From assembly GCF_000935215.1 (NCBI RefSeq), contig NZ_JXXD01000024.1:1-49757 (forward strand): DNA of 49,757 nt, given 5' to 3'. This stretch comes from Stutzerimonas stutzeri (GTDB taxonomy: Bacteria; Pseudomonadota; Gammaproteobacteria; Pseudomonadales; Pseudomonadaceae). This document shows, one piece after another, positions 33,239 to 45,200 of this stretch (its first letter is position 1; the number at the start of each line of letters is the position of its first letter). A model generated the notes under the pieces. That model was not told where the DNA came from, did no database searches, and saw only the letters and a program-made list of their open reading frames with translations. The position numbers and the translations under genes were made by a program.

Positions 33239-34102
33239 CTAGCCGTTAACCACCTTGCCGCCATTGATGTGAATGGTCTGGCCGCTGACGTAAGAGGAGT
33301 CGTCGCAGGCCAGATAGACATAAGCCGGACCCAGTTCGGACGGTTGGCCGCAGCGGCCCATGGGCATCTGGCTGCCGAAATCTTCGAGCATCTGCGGGTC
33401 GTGCTTGCCGAGCGACGGTGGCTGCAGCGGCGTCCAGATCGGGCCTGGCGCGATCTGGTTGACGCGGATCTCGCGCTCGATCAACTGCTGTGACAGCGCA
33501 CGGGTAAAGCCATCGATCGCGCCCTTGGTCGAGGTGTAGTCGACCAGTAGCGGGTGACCGATAAAGGAGTTGATCGAGGTGGTGTTGATGATCGAGGCGC
33601 CGGCCTGCAGATGGGGCAGGGCGGCACGGGTGAGATAGAAGTAGCCGTGGATGTTGGTGGCGAAGGTCTTCTCCCACTGCTCGTCGGTGATGTCCTCGAG
33701 GCGGGTCTGCACCTCCTGGCGGCCGGCATTGTTGACCAGCACGTCCAGCCGGCCGAAGGCCTTCACGGTTTGTTCGACGGCATCGTTGCAGTGGCGGCTG
33801 TCGCGGATGTCGCCAGCGATCAACAGGCAGCGCTGGCCTTCGGCCTCCACCATCCGCTGGGCGTTTTCGGCGTCCTCGTGTTCGTCGAGATACATGATCG
33901 CGACGTCCGCACCTTCACGGGCGAAGTGCACCGCTGCCGCGCGACCGATGCCGCTGTCGCCGCCACTGATCAGCGCGACCTTTCCGGCCAGCTTGCCACT
34001 GCCCTTGTAGCTGTCGCGGATGAACTCGGCCTGCGGGTGCATTTCGGTTTCGCGACCGGGTAGGCGGTCCTGCTGCTGAGCGGGAATTTTCGGGTAAGCC
34101 AT
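33239..34102 (-). CDS. SDR family oxidoreductase (YghA-like)
   Basis: A 287-residue short-chain dehydrogenase. The cofactor motif is ALISGGDSGIGRAAAVHFAR, NNAG follows, and the catalytic Tyr-Lys pair lies in YTSTKGA. The extra N-terminal stretch with MAYPKIPAQQQDRLPGRETE is typical of the YghA-type, long-chain-start SDR group often linked to stress. Substrate is unknown. The start at 34102 has GGAG upstream; longer readings have no support. Confidence 0.92.
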   Translation of the reverse strand: MAYPKIPAQQQDRLPGRETEMHPQAEFIRDSYKGSGKLAGKVALISGGDSGIGRAAAVHFAREGADVAIMYLDEHEDAENAQRMVEAEGQRCLLIAGDIRDSRHCNDAVEQTVKAFGRLDVLVNNAGRQEVQTRLEDITDEQWEKTFATNIHGYFYLTRAALPHLQAGASIINTTSINSFIGHPLLVDYTSTKGAIDGFTRALSQQLIEREIRVNQIAPGPIWTPLQPPSLGKHDPQMLEDFGSQMPMGRCGQPSELGPAYVYLACDDSSYVSGQTIHINGGKVVNG

Positions 34103-34463
34103 ACGTACTCCAGTCCTGAAATGGGTTCTGTAGGTACGGCTGGCGCTCGCCTGGAAAGTTTCGCCAGGATGCCGAACGGAAGTCAGGCAGCGGCAGAGCG
34201 CAGTGACGAACCACCGGCAGCGCCGACGCCTTTGCGGCCGCTCGTCGTGGCGCACGTTTGCGACCTGACATCAGTGGATGGCGGGCGTAGAATCCGCGCC
34301 GCTTCTACTGTCCCGTCCCTCACTCCATCCGCTCCCGCTGCCTTCCTGCTCGCTTCGCGCGTGCGGGCCGCGTGTGTCATGGCATTCGGGCAGGAACCGT
34401 CGCCCTTACACCCTCATTCGTCGCGCTTTGCTTCGACTGAATCGCTACCAGACCCACTTCTCC
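34103..34463. other. 361-base divergent promoter region
   Basis: This gap lies between the SDR and SotB-like genes, which are transcribed away from each other. A TAGAAT hexamer near 34289 could be a -10 element for the efflux gene. I see no supported gene, repeat or RNA. Confidence 0.4.
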
Positions 34464-35654
34464 ATGAACGAATCGCAAAGCTCCCCGGCCGGGAGCTGGC
34501 TCAGCGTTATCGCACTGGCGCTGGCCGCCTTCATCTTCAACACCACCGAGTTCGTCCCTGTGGCGCTGCTAAGTGACATCGGCCGCTCGTTCGACATGCC
34601 GCCATCCCAGGTCGGGCTGATGCTGACCATCTACGCCTGGGTGGTTGCGCTGATGTCGTTGCCGATGATGCTGCTGACGCGCAATTTCGAGCGGCGCACA
34701 CTGCTCGTCTTGGTCTTCGTGGTGTTCATCGGCAGCCATCTGGTTTCGAGCGTGGCATCGAGCTACGGCATGCTGATGCTCAGCCGGATTGGCATCGCCC
34801 TGGCGCACGCGGTGTTCTGGTCGATCACCGCATCGCTGGCGGTGCGTGTCGCGCCCGCAGGCAAGCAGGCGCAAGCCCTGGGCCTGCTGGCGACCGGCAG
34901 TGCGCTGGCGATGGTGCTGGGCATCCCGCTGGGGCGCGTGGTGGGCGAGGCGCTGGACTGGCGCACCACCTTCCTGGCCATCGGCGTGATCGCCGCGCTG
35001 GTGCTGGTCGTCCTGGCGCGGACACTGCCATCGCTGCCGAGCCAGAATTCCGGTTCGTTGCGCAGCCTGCCGGTGCTGTTCAAACGCCCTGCGCTGTTGA
35101 CCGCCTATGTGCTGACCGCGTTGGTCATCACCGCGCAATTCACCGCCTACACCTACATCGAGCCCTTTGCGCAAACCGTCGCGCACCTGAGCGGCGACAT
35201 GACCACCGTCCTGCTGTTGCTCTTCGGCGGTGCCGGTCTGCTCGGTTCGTTGCTGTTCAGCCGATACAGCGCGCGCTATCCGAGGGGCTTTCTGATCGCG
35301 GCGATCGCGGTCATGGCGATCTGTCTGCTGGTGTTGCTGCCGGCTTCGCGCGAGAGTTCGCTGCTCGGTGCGGTGGTGGTGATCTGGGGTATCGCCGGGA
35401 TGTGCTTCGGCCTGGCCGTGCAATCGAAGGTACTGAACCTGGCTTCGGACGCGACCGACGTTGCCATGGCCATGTTCTCCGGCATCTACAACGTCGGAAT
35501 CGGCGGCGGCGCCTTGCTCGGCAGTCTTGTTGTCAGCCATCTGGGGTTGCGTGAGATTGGCGTCGCCGCCGGCTTGCTCGCGGTCGCCGGCCTGTTGCTT
35601 TGCAGCCTTGCGACCTATCGCTTAGCCAGGCCTGCCAGCGGCACGGCGGTGTAG
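34464..35654 (+). CDS. sotB: MFS sugar efflux transporter (SotB-like)
   Basis: A 396-residue twelve-segment major-facilitator protein. The [19 protein letters not shown] start, [20 protein letters not shown] and [13 protein letters not shown] are typical of SotB/YdeA, which exports arabinose and IPTG-like sugars. Substrate here is not certain. The start at 34464 fits the family but has a poor ribosome-binding site. Single gene. Confidence 0.88.
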   Translation: MNESQSSPAGSWLSVIALALAAFIFNTTEFVPVALLSDIGRSFDMPPSQVGLMLTIYAWVVALMSLPMMLLTRNFERRTLLVLVFVVFIGSHLVSSVASSYGMLMLSRIGIALAHAVFWSITASLAVRVAPAGKQAQALGLLATGSALAMVLGIPLGRVVGEALDWRTTFLAIGVIAALVLVVLARTLPSLPSQNSGSLRSLPVLFKRPALLTAYVLTALVITAQFTAYTYIEPFAQTVAHLSGDMTTVLLLLFGGAGLLGSLLFSRYSARYPRGFLIAAIAVMAICLLVLLPASRESSLLGAVVVIWGIAGMCFGLAVQSKVLNLASDATDVAMAMFSGIYNVGIGGGALLGSLVVSHLGLREIGVAAGLLAVAGLLLCSLATYRLARPASGTAV

Positions 35655-35738
35655 CTGGGCTACGTGTGATCCGCTGCCGGGCTTGGTTGTTGCGGTGGGA
35701 TCAGCAGGCTTCCGCAGAGTTAGCTCGGAAAGCTGCGG

Positions 35739-36464
35739 CTATTCATGCGTAGCGGTGCTTTCGAAAGATGCCTGCGGTGTGCTGTAGGCGGCCTGGGTGC
35801 GTGCGATATCCAATGCCGCACGCTCCAGGCAGCGGCCGATTACCCGGTCACGATGCTGGTTGCTGCGGATGCCGTCCAACAGGGCTAGAACCACATATGT
35901 AACCGTGGCTAACGCCAGCACGAATACGATGCCTTTTCCGGCGATCCAGGTATCGGTCAGCTTGATGACGTCCGTCGACAGACTGACGATCGCCGAAACC
36001 AGCATGACGATGACGAGATTCTGGGAGACCCAGCGTTCCTGAGGTGGCGGGCCGGCGATCTCGGCGATGCGCGCCAACTCCTGAATGTCCGCTGCGTTGA
36101 GCCCGCGCTCTACAAGGGTATTTCGGAACAGTGCGTAGCGCAGCAGTTCTTCGCGGCGTAGAAAACCGTAGCGGTTCAGCGTTTCACGGGCATAGATATC
36201 CCGGTAGTACCACGCGCAATAGCGCTCCCGGGCCAGCAGCATGCCAAACAGAGCAAGCAGTGCGCCGGCCATGGCAGCCAACCCCTGCAAAGGTGACTGG
36301 CTATTGAGCAAGGTCCCAACCAGCAATATGCCTACAGCGATCGTCAGCGCCCAGGACGGCCAGACCATGCGCAGCCCGCCATGCGTGAAGCTCGCCGTGA
36401 ACACGCCGGGTTGGCATTGTCGATAGAGCGAGCGGATCTCTGCCCATGTCGCAAGTACAGTCAC
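35739..36464 (-). CDS. membrane protein of unknown function
   Basis: A 241-residue protein with four hydrophobic segments: two at about 36-80 (WPSWALTIAVGILLVGTLL and an LAAMAGALLALFGMLLA stretch) and two at about 147-193. The central part between them is soluble and charged, with RREELLRYALFRNTL. I recognise no family. It is followed 27 bases later by the rlhA start region on the same strand only if read backward; in transcription it lies upstream of neither neighbour closely, so no operon is clear. Confidence 0.65.
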   Translation of the reverse strand: MTVLATWAEIRSLYRQCQPGVFTASFTHGGLRMVWPSWALTIAVGILLVGTLLNSQSPLQGLAAMAGALLALFGMLLARERYCAWYYRDIYARETLNRYGFLRREELLRYALFRNTLVERGLNAADIQELARIAEIAGPPPQERWVSQNLVIVMLVSAIVSLSTDVIKLTDTWIAGKGIVFVLALATVTYVVLALLDGIRSNQHRDRVIGRCLERAALDIARTQAAYSTPQASFESTATHE

Positions 36465-36491
36465 GGCAGCGCCTCCCCGGATGTATGGACG

Positions 36492-38492
36492 TCAGGCGTG
36501 CGGCTTGTTGCGGATGGTCTTCATCAGATCGTCCGGCGTGATGTGCCCGACCACGCTGCTGCCGCTGCCCGGCAGCGGCAGGTCGAGGATATGGCCCTTC
36601 ATCTTGCCCACCACGTGCATCTCGCAGGGCTTGCAGTCGAAGGTCAGGGTCAGCACTTCATCGCCATGCACCAGCTGCATCGGCGCGACCTTGGTGCGCA
36701 CCCCGGTGACGCCCTTGGCCTGCTTCGGGCAGAGGTTGAAGGAGAAGCGCAGGCAGTGCTTGGTGATCATCACCGGCACCTCGCCGGTTTCCTCGTGGGC
36801 CTCGTAGGCCGCATCGATCAGCTGCACACCGTAGCGGTGATAGAAGGCGCGGGCCTTCTCGTTGTAGACGTTGGCGAGGAACGACAGGTGCGACTCCGGG
36901 TAGACCGGCGGCGGCACGCTGACCGGCTTGCGCCCGCCGCGCGGACGGATGGCTTCGCGCGCTTCGCCCAGCGCCTCGATGGCTTCGCGGCGCAGCGCCT
37001 TGAGTTGCGAGTTGGGGATGAAGAAGGCCTGCGGTGCATCCACTTCGACTTCTTCGGCGTGGTAGATGGTGGTGCCCAGCTGACTCAGCAGATCGGCGAT
37101 CTGGCCGGGCACCTGCTCGGGCTTCTTCGCTTCGCCGAACGGGCCGGCCAGCGACACGCTGGCATAGGCGCCTTCCTCGCTGGTGACGTGCAGCTCCAGC
37201 TCATCGGCGCGCAATTTTGCCAGCCAACGTACGCCGATGCGGCGCTCGGCGGAGGTCTTGAACAGCGCGTTCTGCCAGTTGTGGTCCAGGTTGCGATTGA
37301 GTGGATGGTTCGGGCGCACCTGACGCATGGCGGCGGGCATTTCGTTGGGTTCGACGCGGTACTGCCAGAACGACTGACCATCTTCCTCGAACTGCTTCAG
37401 CGGCTCGACCACGCTGGCGCGGAAACCCACCACCTCGCGCTTGATCAGCACGTTGAGGCCGTCACCGTTGGACAGCGGCTCGCGGGTCTGCACGGTCAGA
37501 TCATGCTTGCCGACCTTGAGTACTTCGCCGACGGCGAGGCCGGTGAAGGTCGGCGAATCGAAGGCGCCGATGTCGATCTTGCGGTCGGTGACGAAGTAGT
37601 CGGTGCTGCCGCGGTGGAAGGTCTTGTCCGGGTCCGGCACGAAGAAGTGATCAGTGCGGCCGCTGGAGGCGCGGGCCAGGTCAGGGCGTTCGGCGAGGAT
37701 GCCGTCCAGGCGCTGGCGGTAGTAAGCGGTGATGTTCTTCACGTAGCTCACATCCTTGTAGCGCCCCTCGATCTTGAACGAACGCACGCCGGCGTCGACC
37801 AGGGCGCTAAGGTTGGCGCTCTGGTTGTTATCCTTCATCGACAGCAGATGCTTTTCGAAGGCCACCACGCGGCCCTGATCGTCCTTCAGCGTGTAGGGCA
37901 GGCGACAGGCCTGGGAGCAGTCGCCGCGGTTGGCGCTGCGCCCGGTCTGCGCGTGGCTGATGTTGCACTGGCCGGAAAAGGCGACGCACAGCGCGCCATG
38001 GATGAAGAACTCCAGCGTCGAATCCACTTCATCGTAAATCGTGCGGATTTCCTGCAGGTTCAGCTCGCGGGCGAGAACCAGCTGCGAGAAGCCGGCCTTG
38101 TCGAGGAACTTGGCCCGTTCCAGTGTGCGGATGTCGGTCTGGGTGCTGGCATGAATCTCGATGGGCGGAATATCCAGCTCCATGATGCCCATGTCCTGCA
38201 CGATCAACGCATCGACGCCGATCTCGTACAGCTGGTGGATCAGCGTGCGCGCGGTTTCCAGCTCGTCGTCGTGCAGGATGGTGTTGATGGTGACGAACAC
38301 CCGCGCATGAAACAGGTGGGCGAATTTCACCAGCTCGGCAATGCCCGCGACGCTGTTCTCGGCGTTGTGCCGCGCACCGAAGCTCGGGCCGCCGATATAC
38401 ACCGCATCGGCGCCATGCAGGATGGCTTCACGGGCAATGCTTGCATCCCGGGCGGGGGCGAGCAGTTCGAGATGGTGCTTGGGCAGGGACAT
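36492..38492 (-). CDS. rlhA: U32-family protein RlhA (23S rRNA hydroxylase)
   Basis: A 666-residue U32 protein. The N-terminal barrel starts HLELLAPARDASIAREAIL, and the cysteine set FIHGALCVAFSGQCNISH and RGDCSQACRLPY should bind an iron-sulfur cluster. The C-terminal half contains the DUF3656-type repeats and further cysteines (CLRFSFNLCPKQ, FDCKPCEM). This matches E. coli RlhA (YdcP), which hydroxylates C2501 of 23S rRNA with prephenate as a helper. Older annotations call it a peptidase or collagenase. Confidence 0.9.
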   Translation of the reverse strand: MSLPKHHLELLAPARDASIAREAILHGADAVYIGGPSFGARHNAENSVAGIAELVKFAHLFHARVFVTINTILHDDELETARTLIHQLYEIGVDALIVQDMGIMELDIPPIEIHASTQTDIRTLERAKFLDKAGFSQLVLARELNLQEIRTIYDEVDSTLEFFIHGALCVAFSGQCNISHAQTGRSANRGDCSQACRLPYTLKDDQGRVVAFEKHLLSMKDNNQSANLSALVDAGVRSFKIEGRYKDVSYVKNITAYYRQRLDGILAERPDLARASSGRTDHFFVPDPDKTFHRGSTDYFVTDRKIDIGAFDSPTFTGLAVGEVLKVGKHDLTVQTREPLSNGDGLNVLIKREVVGFRASVVEPLKQFEEDGQSFWQYRVEPNEMPAAMRQVRPNHPLNRNLDHNWQNALFKTSAERRIGVRWLAKLRADELELHVTSEEGAYASVSLAGPFGEAKKPEQVPGQIADLLSQLGTTIYHAEEVEVDAPQAFFIPNSQLKALRREAIEALGEAREAIRPRGGRKPVSVPPPVYPESHLSFLANVYNEKARAFYHRYGVQLIDAAYEAHEETGEVPVMITKHCLRFSFNLCPKQAKGVTGVRTKVAPMQLVHGDEVLTLTFDCKPCEMHVVGKMKGHILDLPLPGSGSSVVGHITPDDLMKTIRNKPHA

Positions 38493-38600
38493 GGCGCGGA
38501 CCGGATTTGAATCGAAAGTCGCGCATTGTAATGGCTTGCGGCCGGTTTGGGACTGGCCGCCGGGCGAGTGGGGGCGTGATGGCCGGTTAGCCGGAAGGGT

Positions 38601-38628
38601 GTCGAGGTGAGGTTTACCCCACCCCGAC
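38601..38628 (-). terminator. hairpin after DUF2846 lipoprotein gene
   Basis: Read on the minus strand, GTCGGGGTGGGGT and ACCTCACCTCGAC form a 13-bp stem with two G-U pairs and an AA loop, 8 bases past the stop codon. No T-tract follows. Confidence 0.6.
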
Positions 38629-38636
38629 GGCTCGGA

Positions 38637-39080
38637 TCAGCGCGCCAGCTTGGTGTTGCGCACGCCTTGTTGGCCTTCGCTTTCAGATACTTCGGTCAGT
38701 TTGGCGCCACCGACGAACACGCCCATCTTGATCGACTGACGGACGTAATGGTTCTTGCCGGCCTGGGCGTTCAGCTCAAGCAGGTTGTCGCCGAACTCGG
38801 ATTCGGTTGCAAGTACATGGGGGCCAGGACTGACAAGGCGATAGAAATAGGTCTTGGCAGCGGTCTCGCCGATGACCTCGTCATCAATCTTGATGGTTTT
38901 CTTCACGGCCGCCCCAAGGGACGAGTCGCGGAAGATGTACAGACCAGCCTGGTCCTGCGGCGGTGTCGAGAACGACTTGAGTGCCTGATCCTTGTCCGCT
39001 GATTCCATCGGTACGGAGGCGCAACCGGATAGCAGGGCAAAACCCAGGGCCACAGCGCTCATCGTCAGCTTGTTAAACAT
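38637..39080 (-). CDS. DUF2846 lipoprotein
   Basis: A 147-residue envelope lipoprotein. The signal peptide ends in the lipobox LLSGC (Cys about 20), after which the mature protein carries AGLYIFRDSSLGAAVKKTI, then YFYRLVSPGPHVLATES and KNHYVRQSIKMGVF, the pattern of DUF2846. It should be lipid-anchored in the outer or inner membrane; residue +2 is Ala, which favours the outer membrane. Function is unknown. A hairpin follows it. Confidence 0.85.
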   Translation of the reverse strand: MFNKLTMSAVALGFALLSGCASVPMESADKDQALKSFSTPPQDQAGLYIFRDSSLGAAVKKTIKIDDEVIGETAAKTYFYRLVSPGPHVLATESEFGDNLLELNAQAGKNHYVRQSIKMGVFVGGAKLTEVSESEGQQGVRNTKLAR

Positions 39081-39278
39081 GCTCTTTCCTTAATGTGTTG
39101 ACTGAAACGGCCTCACTGGCCGCGGACTTGTATCGGCCGCGGCGCGAGTTTCTTGTAGCCCCCGTTGGAAAAGAATGACGAGCGTCAAAGGCCACGCACA
39201 TGCATGCGCTGGTGCCATGGCGATCGTTGACCGCCCGAGCAGCAGCGCAGCGAGCCCCGGACGGCTACCGGGCTGGAT

Positions 39279-42200
39279 CTACAGCGTCAACACGACCTGA
39301 TGTTGCCCTCCATCCAGCGCAAGTCGTACGTATCCGTTCATGCAATCGAGCGGGCCTTCATCCAGCCGCGCGTGCTGGATGCCGCGGTTGGCCTGGCCTG
39401 GGTTTTCCACGCGGATGGCGTAGCGCGTTTCGCCCATGGTGATGGTGGCTTCGAACGCCGGCCAGTGGCTGCTGATGCACGGATCGACGATCAGCCATTC
39501 ACCTTCGCGGCGGATGCCGAGGATGCCTTCGACGCCGGCGCGATACATCCAGCCGGCAGCGCCGGTGTACCAGGTCCAGCCGCCGCGGCCGTTGTGCGGT
39601 GCGACGCCGTAGACGTCCGCCGCGACCACGTAGGGTTCGACCTTGTAGCGCTGGCTTTCTTTCGGTGTCAGCGCGTGATTGATCGGGTTCAGCAGCTTGA
39701 ACATCCCACACGCTGCATCGCCATCACCGAGCTTGGCAAAGGCGAGCATGGCCCACATCGCAGCGTGGCTGTATTGACCGCCGTTCTCGCGTAGGCCCGC
39801 CGGATATCCCTTGATGTAGCCGGGCTCCTTCGGCGTCTTGTCGAATGGCGGGGTGAACAGCAGGGCCAGACCGTCATGCTCGCGGATCAGGTGGTGCTGC
39901 ACGGAAGCCATGGCCTGTTTCGCGCGAGCGGGGTCCGCTGCGCCGGACAACACCGCCCAGGACTGGGCAATGGAGTCGATGCGGCACTCGTCGCTGTCTT
40001 TGGAGCCCAGCCAGGTGCCGTCGTCGAAGGTTGCGCGGCGGTACCACTCGCCATCCCAGGCCTTTTCTTCCAGCGAATCAGCAAGTGCCAGGGCGTGTTC
40101 GCGCCAGCGTTCGGCGCGCTGGGCGCCAGCCACGCTGCCTCGCTGCTCAGCCAGCGGCGCGAAGAGTTCGATGGTGCGCAGCAGCAGCCAGCCGAGCCAG
40201 ACGCTCTCGCCCTTGCCGTGTTCTCCGACGCGGTTCATGCCGTCGTTCCAGTCGCCACCACCGATCAGCGGAAAACCCAGCTCGCCGGTCAGTTCCAGGC
40301 ACTGGTCCAGCCCGCGGGCGCAGTGTTCGAACAGTGAGGCAGCCTCGTCCGCGATCATCGGCTGGAAGAAGGCATCGTGCTCGCCTGGCTTGAGCAACGG
40401 TCCTTCGAGAAAGCTCACCGGCTCTTCGAGAATCGCTGCGTCGCCGGAAACCTGAACATAGGTTGCCGTGGCGAATGCGAGCCAGACACGGTCGTCGGAA
40501 ATGCGCGTGCGCACACCCTGACCGGAGTGCGGCAGCCACCAGTGCTGTACGTCGCCTTCGGGAAACTGGCGACTGGCCGCGCGCAGGATGTGGCTGCGGG
40601 TGGCCTCTGGCTGCGAAAACGTCAGTGCCATGCCGTCCTGCAACTGATCGCGAAAGCCATAGGCGCCGCTGGCCTGATAGAAAGCCGAGCGCGCCCAGAT
40701 GCGGCAGGCGAGGGTCTGATACAGCAGCCAGCCGTTGAGCATGATGTCCATCGCCCGGTCCGGCGTTTTCACCTGTACCGAGCCAAGGGCGCGGTGCCAG
40801 TGGTCCGTGACTTCACGCAGCACTGCGTCGAGATCGGCTTGGCGATAACGCTCGACCAGCGCACGCGCCTCATCAGCCGACGCGCACTGGCCAAGGAAGG
40901 CGACGATCTCGACGCTCTCCCCAGGGGCGAGCTGGACCCCGCACTGCAATGCCGCGCAAGGGTCCATGCCTGCGCCGACGCTGGCGGATAACGGTTTGCC
41001 AGTAAGCAGCGCCGCCGGCGTGGCGGGGCCGCTGTTGCGGCCAAGGAATTCACTGCGATCAGCCGTCCAGGCCGTTTGTCGTCCACCCAGATCGGCGAAT
41101 GAAATACGCCCGGGAAAGGCGCTGCTCCACGGGTTGTGCGCCAGCAACAGGCCGCTGCTGGCGTCGCGCTGGGTGACGATGAAAGGCCCGGAGGCGCCGC
41201 GGGCGGTGCCGAGCACCCATTCGCTATAACTGGTGACCGACAGTCGGCGAGGCTCGGATGACAGGTTGCGCAGCGTCAGTCGGGAAATCTTGATCGGGTC
41301 GCCAAGGGCGACGTATTGCAGCAGATCCAGCGCAATGCCTTCGGCCTGGTGCTCGAAGCGGCTGTAGCCGTGGCCGTGCCGCGCCACATAGAGGCCGTCA
41401 TCGCGGATCGGTTGGGCGGTTGGGCTGAACAGCGCGCCGCTGCGTTCGTCGCGCACATAGAAGGCTTCGCCGCAGGGATCGGTGACCGGGTCGTTGGACC
41501 AGGGCGTGAGCTGATTTTCCCGGCTGTTTTCCGCCCAGGTATAGCCGCTGCCCTGCGCCGAGACCTGAAAGCCAAAGCGCGGGTTGGCGATCACGTTGAT
41601 CCACGGCGCCGGTGTCGTGCTGCCCGACTCCAGCAGTGTCACGTATTCGCGGCCGTCCTTGTCGAAACCGCCGAGGCCGTTGAAGAACTCCAGCCCTTGT
41701 GCCAGTTCGCTGCCGGTAGGGCCCGGTGCCGCAACGACCGGCCGCGAGGGCGGGGTAGCGAAATGCGCTGCCACGGTGTCGCCCGGGAGCAATGTGTTGG
41801 CCAGCTGCTTGTCGATCGGCCCGCGGCGGGCTATCAGTGCTACGCGAGCGACGCTGCGCAGCAGGGCGCGTGCCTCGCCGCTCAACAGGTCGGCGCGCAG
41901 CATGTACACCGATCCCTGGGCAAGCTCGGCGCCGAAGCGCGGACGTGACTGGCTGCTGCGCACCGCGGTTTCGATGGCGATCTGCAGATCCTGCAGATAG
42001 GAACTGGCGTGCTCGTTGAGAATCACCAGGTCCACCGCCAGGCGCTTCATCCGCCAGTACTCATGGGCACCGAGTAACTGGCGGACCTGGGCGATGTCCT
42101 GGATATCGTCGATGCGCAGCAGCACGATCGGCAGATCGCCCGAAATCGCGTGCGGCCACAGGCCGGATTGGGCGCCGGCACCCTGGATGATCGCAGCCGA

Positions 42201-45200
42201 CGGCGCGCGGAATTTCGGATCGGCATAGAGAATGGGCGCGGCCAGGCGCTGGAAGTCGGCGGCTTCGGCCGGTTTGATGTCGAGATGGCGCAGCTGCACC
42301 TGGGCCTGAGTCCAGGCCAGGGTCTTGACGCGGTCGTAGGCGCTGCGGTCGTGGTGCTTCTCGATCAGGCTCAGCAGCTCGTCACGCGAGTCGGCGACCA
42401 GGGTCCAGAACGCTACGCGGGCGACCTTGCCCGGCGCCACCCTGACCCGGTACTTGAGTGAGAAGATCGGATCGAGCACCGTGCCGACGCTGTTCGACAG
42501 CGGCTGGCCTTCGGCGACCACCGCGGCAGCGGCCACGCTCGGTCGCTGGCCGATGAAGCGGGCGCGATCGGTCTCATACTGCGGGTCGGACAGGATTTCG
42601 CCTTCCACCACGGCGAAGTGCGCGGCCCAGATCGGCTGTTCGCCCTCGCTGCGCAGGCGGCGGGTGGCGGTCAAGGCGCCGAATTCGGGCAGGTAGTCGG
42701 TCACCACGAACAGTTTGGCGAACGCCTGATGCGCATTGTCGGTGGCCGGCGTGGTCAGCACCACTTCACTGTAGGACGTCAGTTCGATGTCCCGCGCTTC
42801 GCGACCGCTGTTGGCGAGCGAGACGCGGCGCACTTCACTGTCGTCCTCTCCGGATACCAGCACGTCCATCGTGGTGGTCAGGTCCAGATCGTGACGAATG
42901 AACTCGGCATGATCCTCACCGAATATCACCTCGTGACTGAGCGCATCGCTGCCCAGCGGCTGTCCGCCTGCGGGCCAGACCCTGCCGTCTTCGGTATCGC
43001 GCAGGAAGACGAAGGAGCCGTAGTCGTCCCGGCTGACGTCCTCGCGCCAGCGCGTGATCGCGAGGTCGCGCCAGCGGCTGTAGCCGGCACCGGCTGCGGT
43101 GAGCATCACGGCGTAGCGGCCGTTGCTGAGCAGATGGGTAACCGGCGCGCTGCCAGCGGCTGAGCCTTTCAGGCGGCGCAGTGATTGCGGATCACCGCCG
43201 CCCTCGACGGCGCGGATCTTCACTTCTTCGGCACGCGGGTGGGCGATGGCGACATCACGCGGCATGCGTTCCTGCAGCAGCAGTTCACAGGCCTGGATCA
43301 TCGGCTCGCGATGGAAGCGTGCGCGCATCTGGCCGTCTTGCAAGGTATTGGCGATGGCGACGATGGTCATGCCCTGATGGTGCGCCATGTAATTGCGCAC
43401 GATGACGAACGCCTGGCCATCCGGCAGGCGTGTCGGAGTGAAGTCCAGCGCTTCGAAGAAGCCGTAGCGCCCGAGCGCACCCATCTCCGTCATGCGCCGG
43501 AAGTTCGCCTGGGCGCCAGTCGCGTCGACCATGGTCGCGAGCCCGGTGGCATAGGGCGCGATCACCAGGTTTTCCGCCAGCCCTCGCTTGAGGCCCAGGC
43601 CCGGCACGCCGAAGTTGGAGTACTGGTAGGTGAACTCCATGTCGCGGGCGTTATAGGCCGATTCCGAAACGCCCCAGGGCGCGTGGTGGTCATTGCCATA
43701 TTCCTGCTGGCGCTGCACGACCAGACGATTGGTCTGCTCCAGCAGGCTGCCCGCCGGGGCGCGCATGACCAGTGACGGCATCAGGTATTCGAACATCGAG
43801 CCCGACCAGGAAATCAGCGCGGATGCATTACCCAGCGGTGTCGCCGTGCGGCCCAGGCGGAACCAGTGCCGCGTGGTGACATCGCCCTTGGCAATGGCGA
43901 ACAGGCTGGCCAGGCGGGCTTCGGAGGCCAGCAGGTCGTAGCAGCTGGGGTCCAGGCTGTTGTCGGCCAGACCGTAACCGATCGACAGCAGCTTGCGCTC
44001 GGGGTCGAGCAGAAAGGCGAAGTCCATATCCAGCGCCATCTCCCGTGCGCTGGCAGCCACGCCGCGCAGGCGCGCCTGCATCGCTGCCAGCGACTCGGTG
44101 GATAGCTGGCGATCCCGCGCGTGTTCGGCCAGCGTCTGGCACAGGGCGTTGATCCAGAAGTGAAGCGCCTGCGCATCTTCGTCATCCGTGGCGGATGGGC
44201 TGATTTCCTGCGTGACGCGAACGGCCTTCTCGGCCAATTGCCGGAGCGTTGCCGAACGGGTGTCGAGCGCTTGCGCGTCGCCTATTTGCGTGGCGATCTC
44301 ATCGAGCACGCCGAGCAACGGCTGGCCGCGCTCGCCATTGGCCGCCGGCAGCGCGGCGATGGCCTGACGCGCCAGTATCAGGTTGTCGTGCAGGCCCTGG
44401 CGGGCATGCGGCACCTGGGGCTGGTCGAGCCATTCTTCGCAGGCATTGGCGAGGGCGATCAGGTGGCCGGCGAGATTGCCGCTGTCCACGGCCGAGACAT
44501 AGGCTGGTTCCAGCGCGCGCATGTCCTCGGTGGCGTACCAGTTGAAGAAATGCCCACGATGGCGCTGCAGGCGGCTCATGCTGTCCAGCGTCGTCTCCAT
44601 TCGCTCGAGTGTCTGCAGCGTGCCGGCCCAGCCGAAATCACGTGCGGTGACGGTCGAAAGCAGATACAGGCCCATGTTGGTGGGCGAGGTTCGGCGCGCG
44701 ACGACCGGCTTGGGCTCTTCCTGGAAATTGTCCGGCGGCAACATGTTGTCGGCGGGGGTGACGAAGGTTTCGAAGAAGCGCCAGGTGCACCGTGCAATCA
44801 GGCGCAGCTCCTGGGCATCCGCTTCAGCCAGTTTTTGACTGGGGGCGACGCGAGGTGAGCGACTGGCCCACAGGGCCAGCGCCGGAGCACCCAGCCAGAG
44901 CAGGGCGAACGGCAGCACCAGTGGCCATGACCCCGGCGCGACCAGCAGCGCCAGCAGTGCGACGCCGACACCCAGCACGGTGCCGCCGGCCATGCCACGG
45001 TAGAACCCGCTCAGTTTCAGCCGCGGGCTGATGGCTGATTGTGCGGCGGTGGTCCATTCCAGCAGGTGGCTGCGAGTCGCATAGAGCCGTGAGAGGGTGC
45101 GGATGATGGCATCGCTCATGCGCCAGGCCTGGTCCGGCAGAAACGCCAGGTTCAACAGGGTTTGCGAGGCGGCCATGCGCAGGTCGCCGAGCAGCCGGTG

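Noticed and set aside
36381-38510. 709-codon open frame opposite rlhA
   Set aside because: The U32/RlhA reading on the minus strand has clear cysteine motifs; this antisense product is low-complexity and lacks any domain.
38490-38530. tRNA-like sequence (GGATTTGAATCG)
   Set aside because: The short T-loop resemblance has no acceptor or anticodon stem around it.
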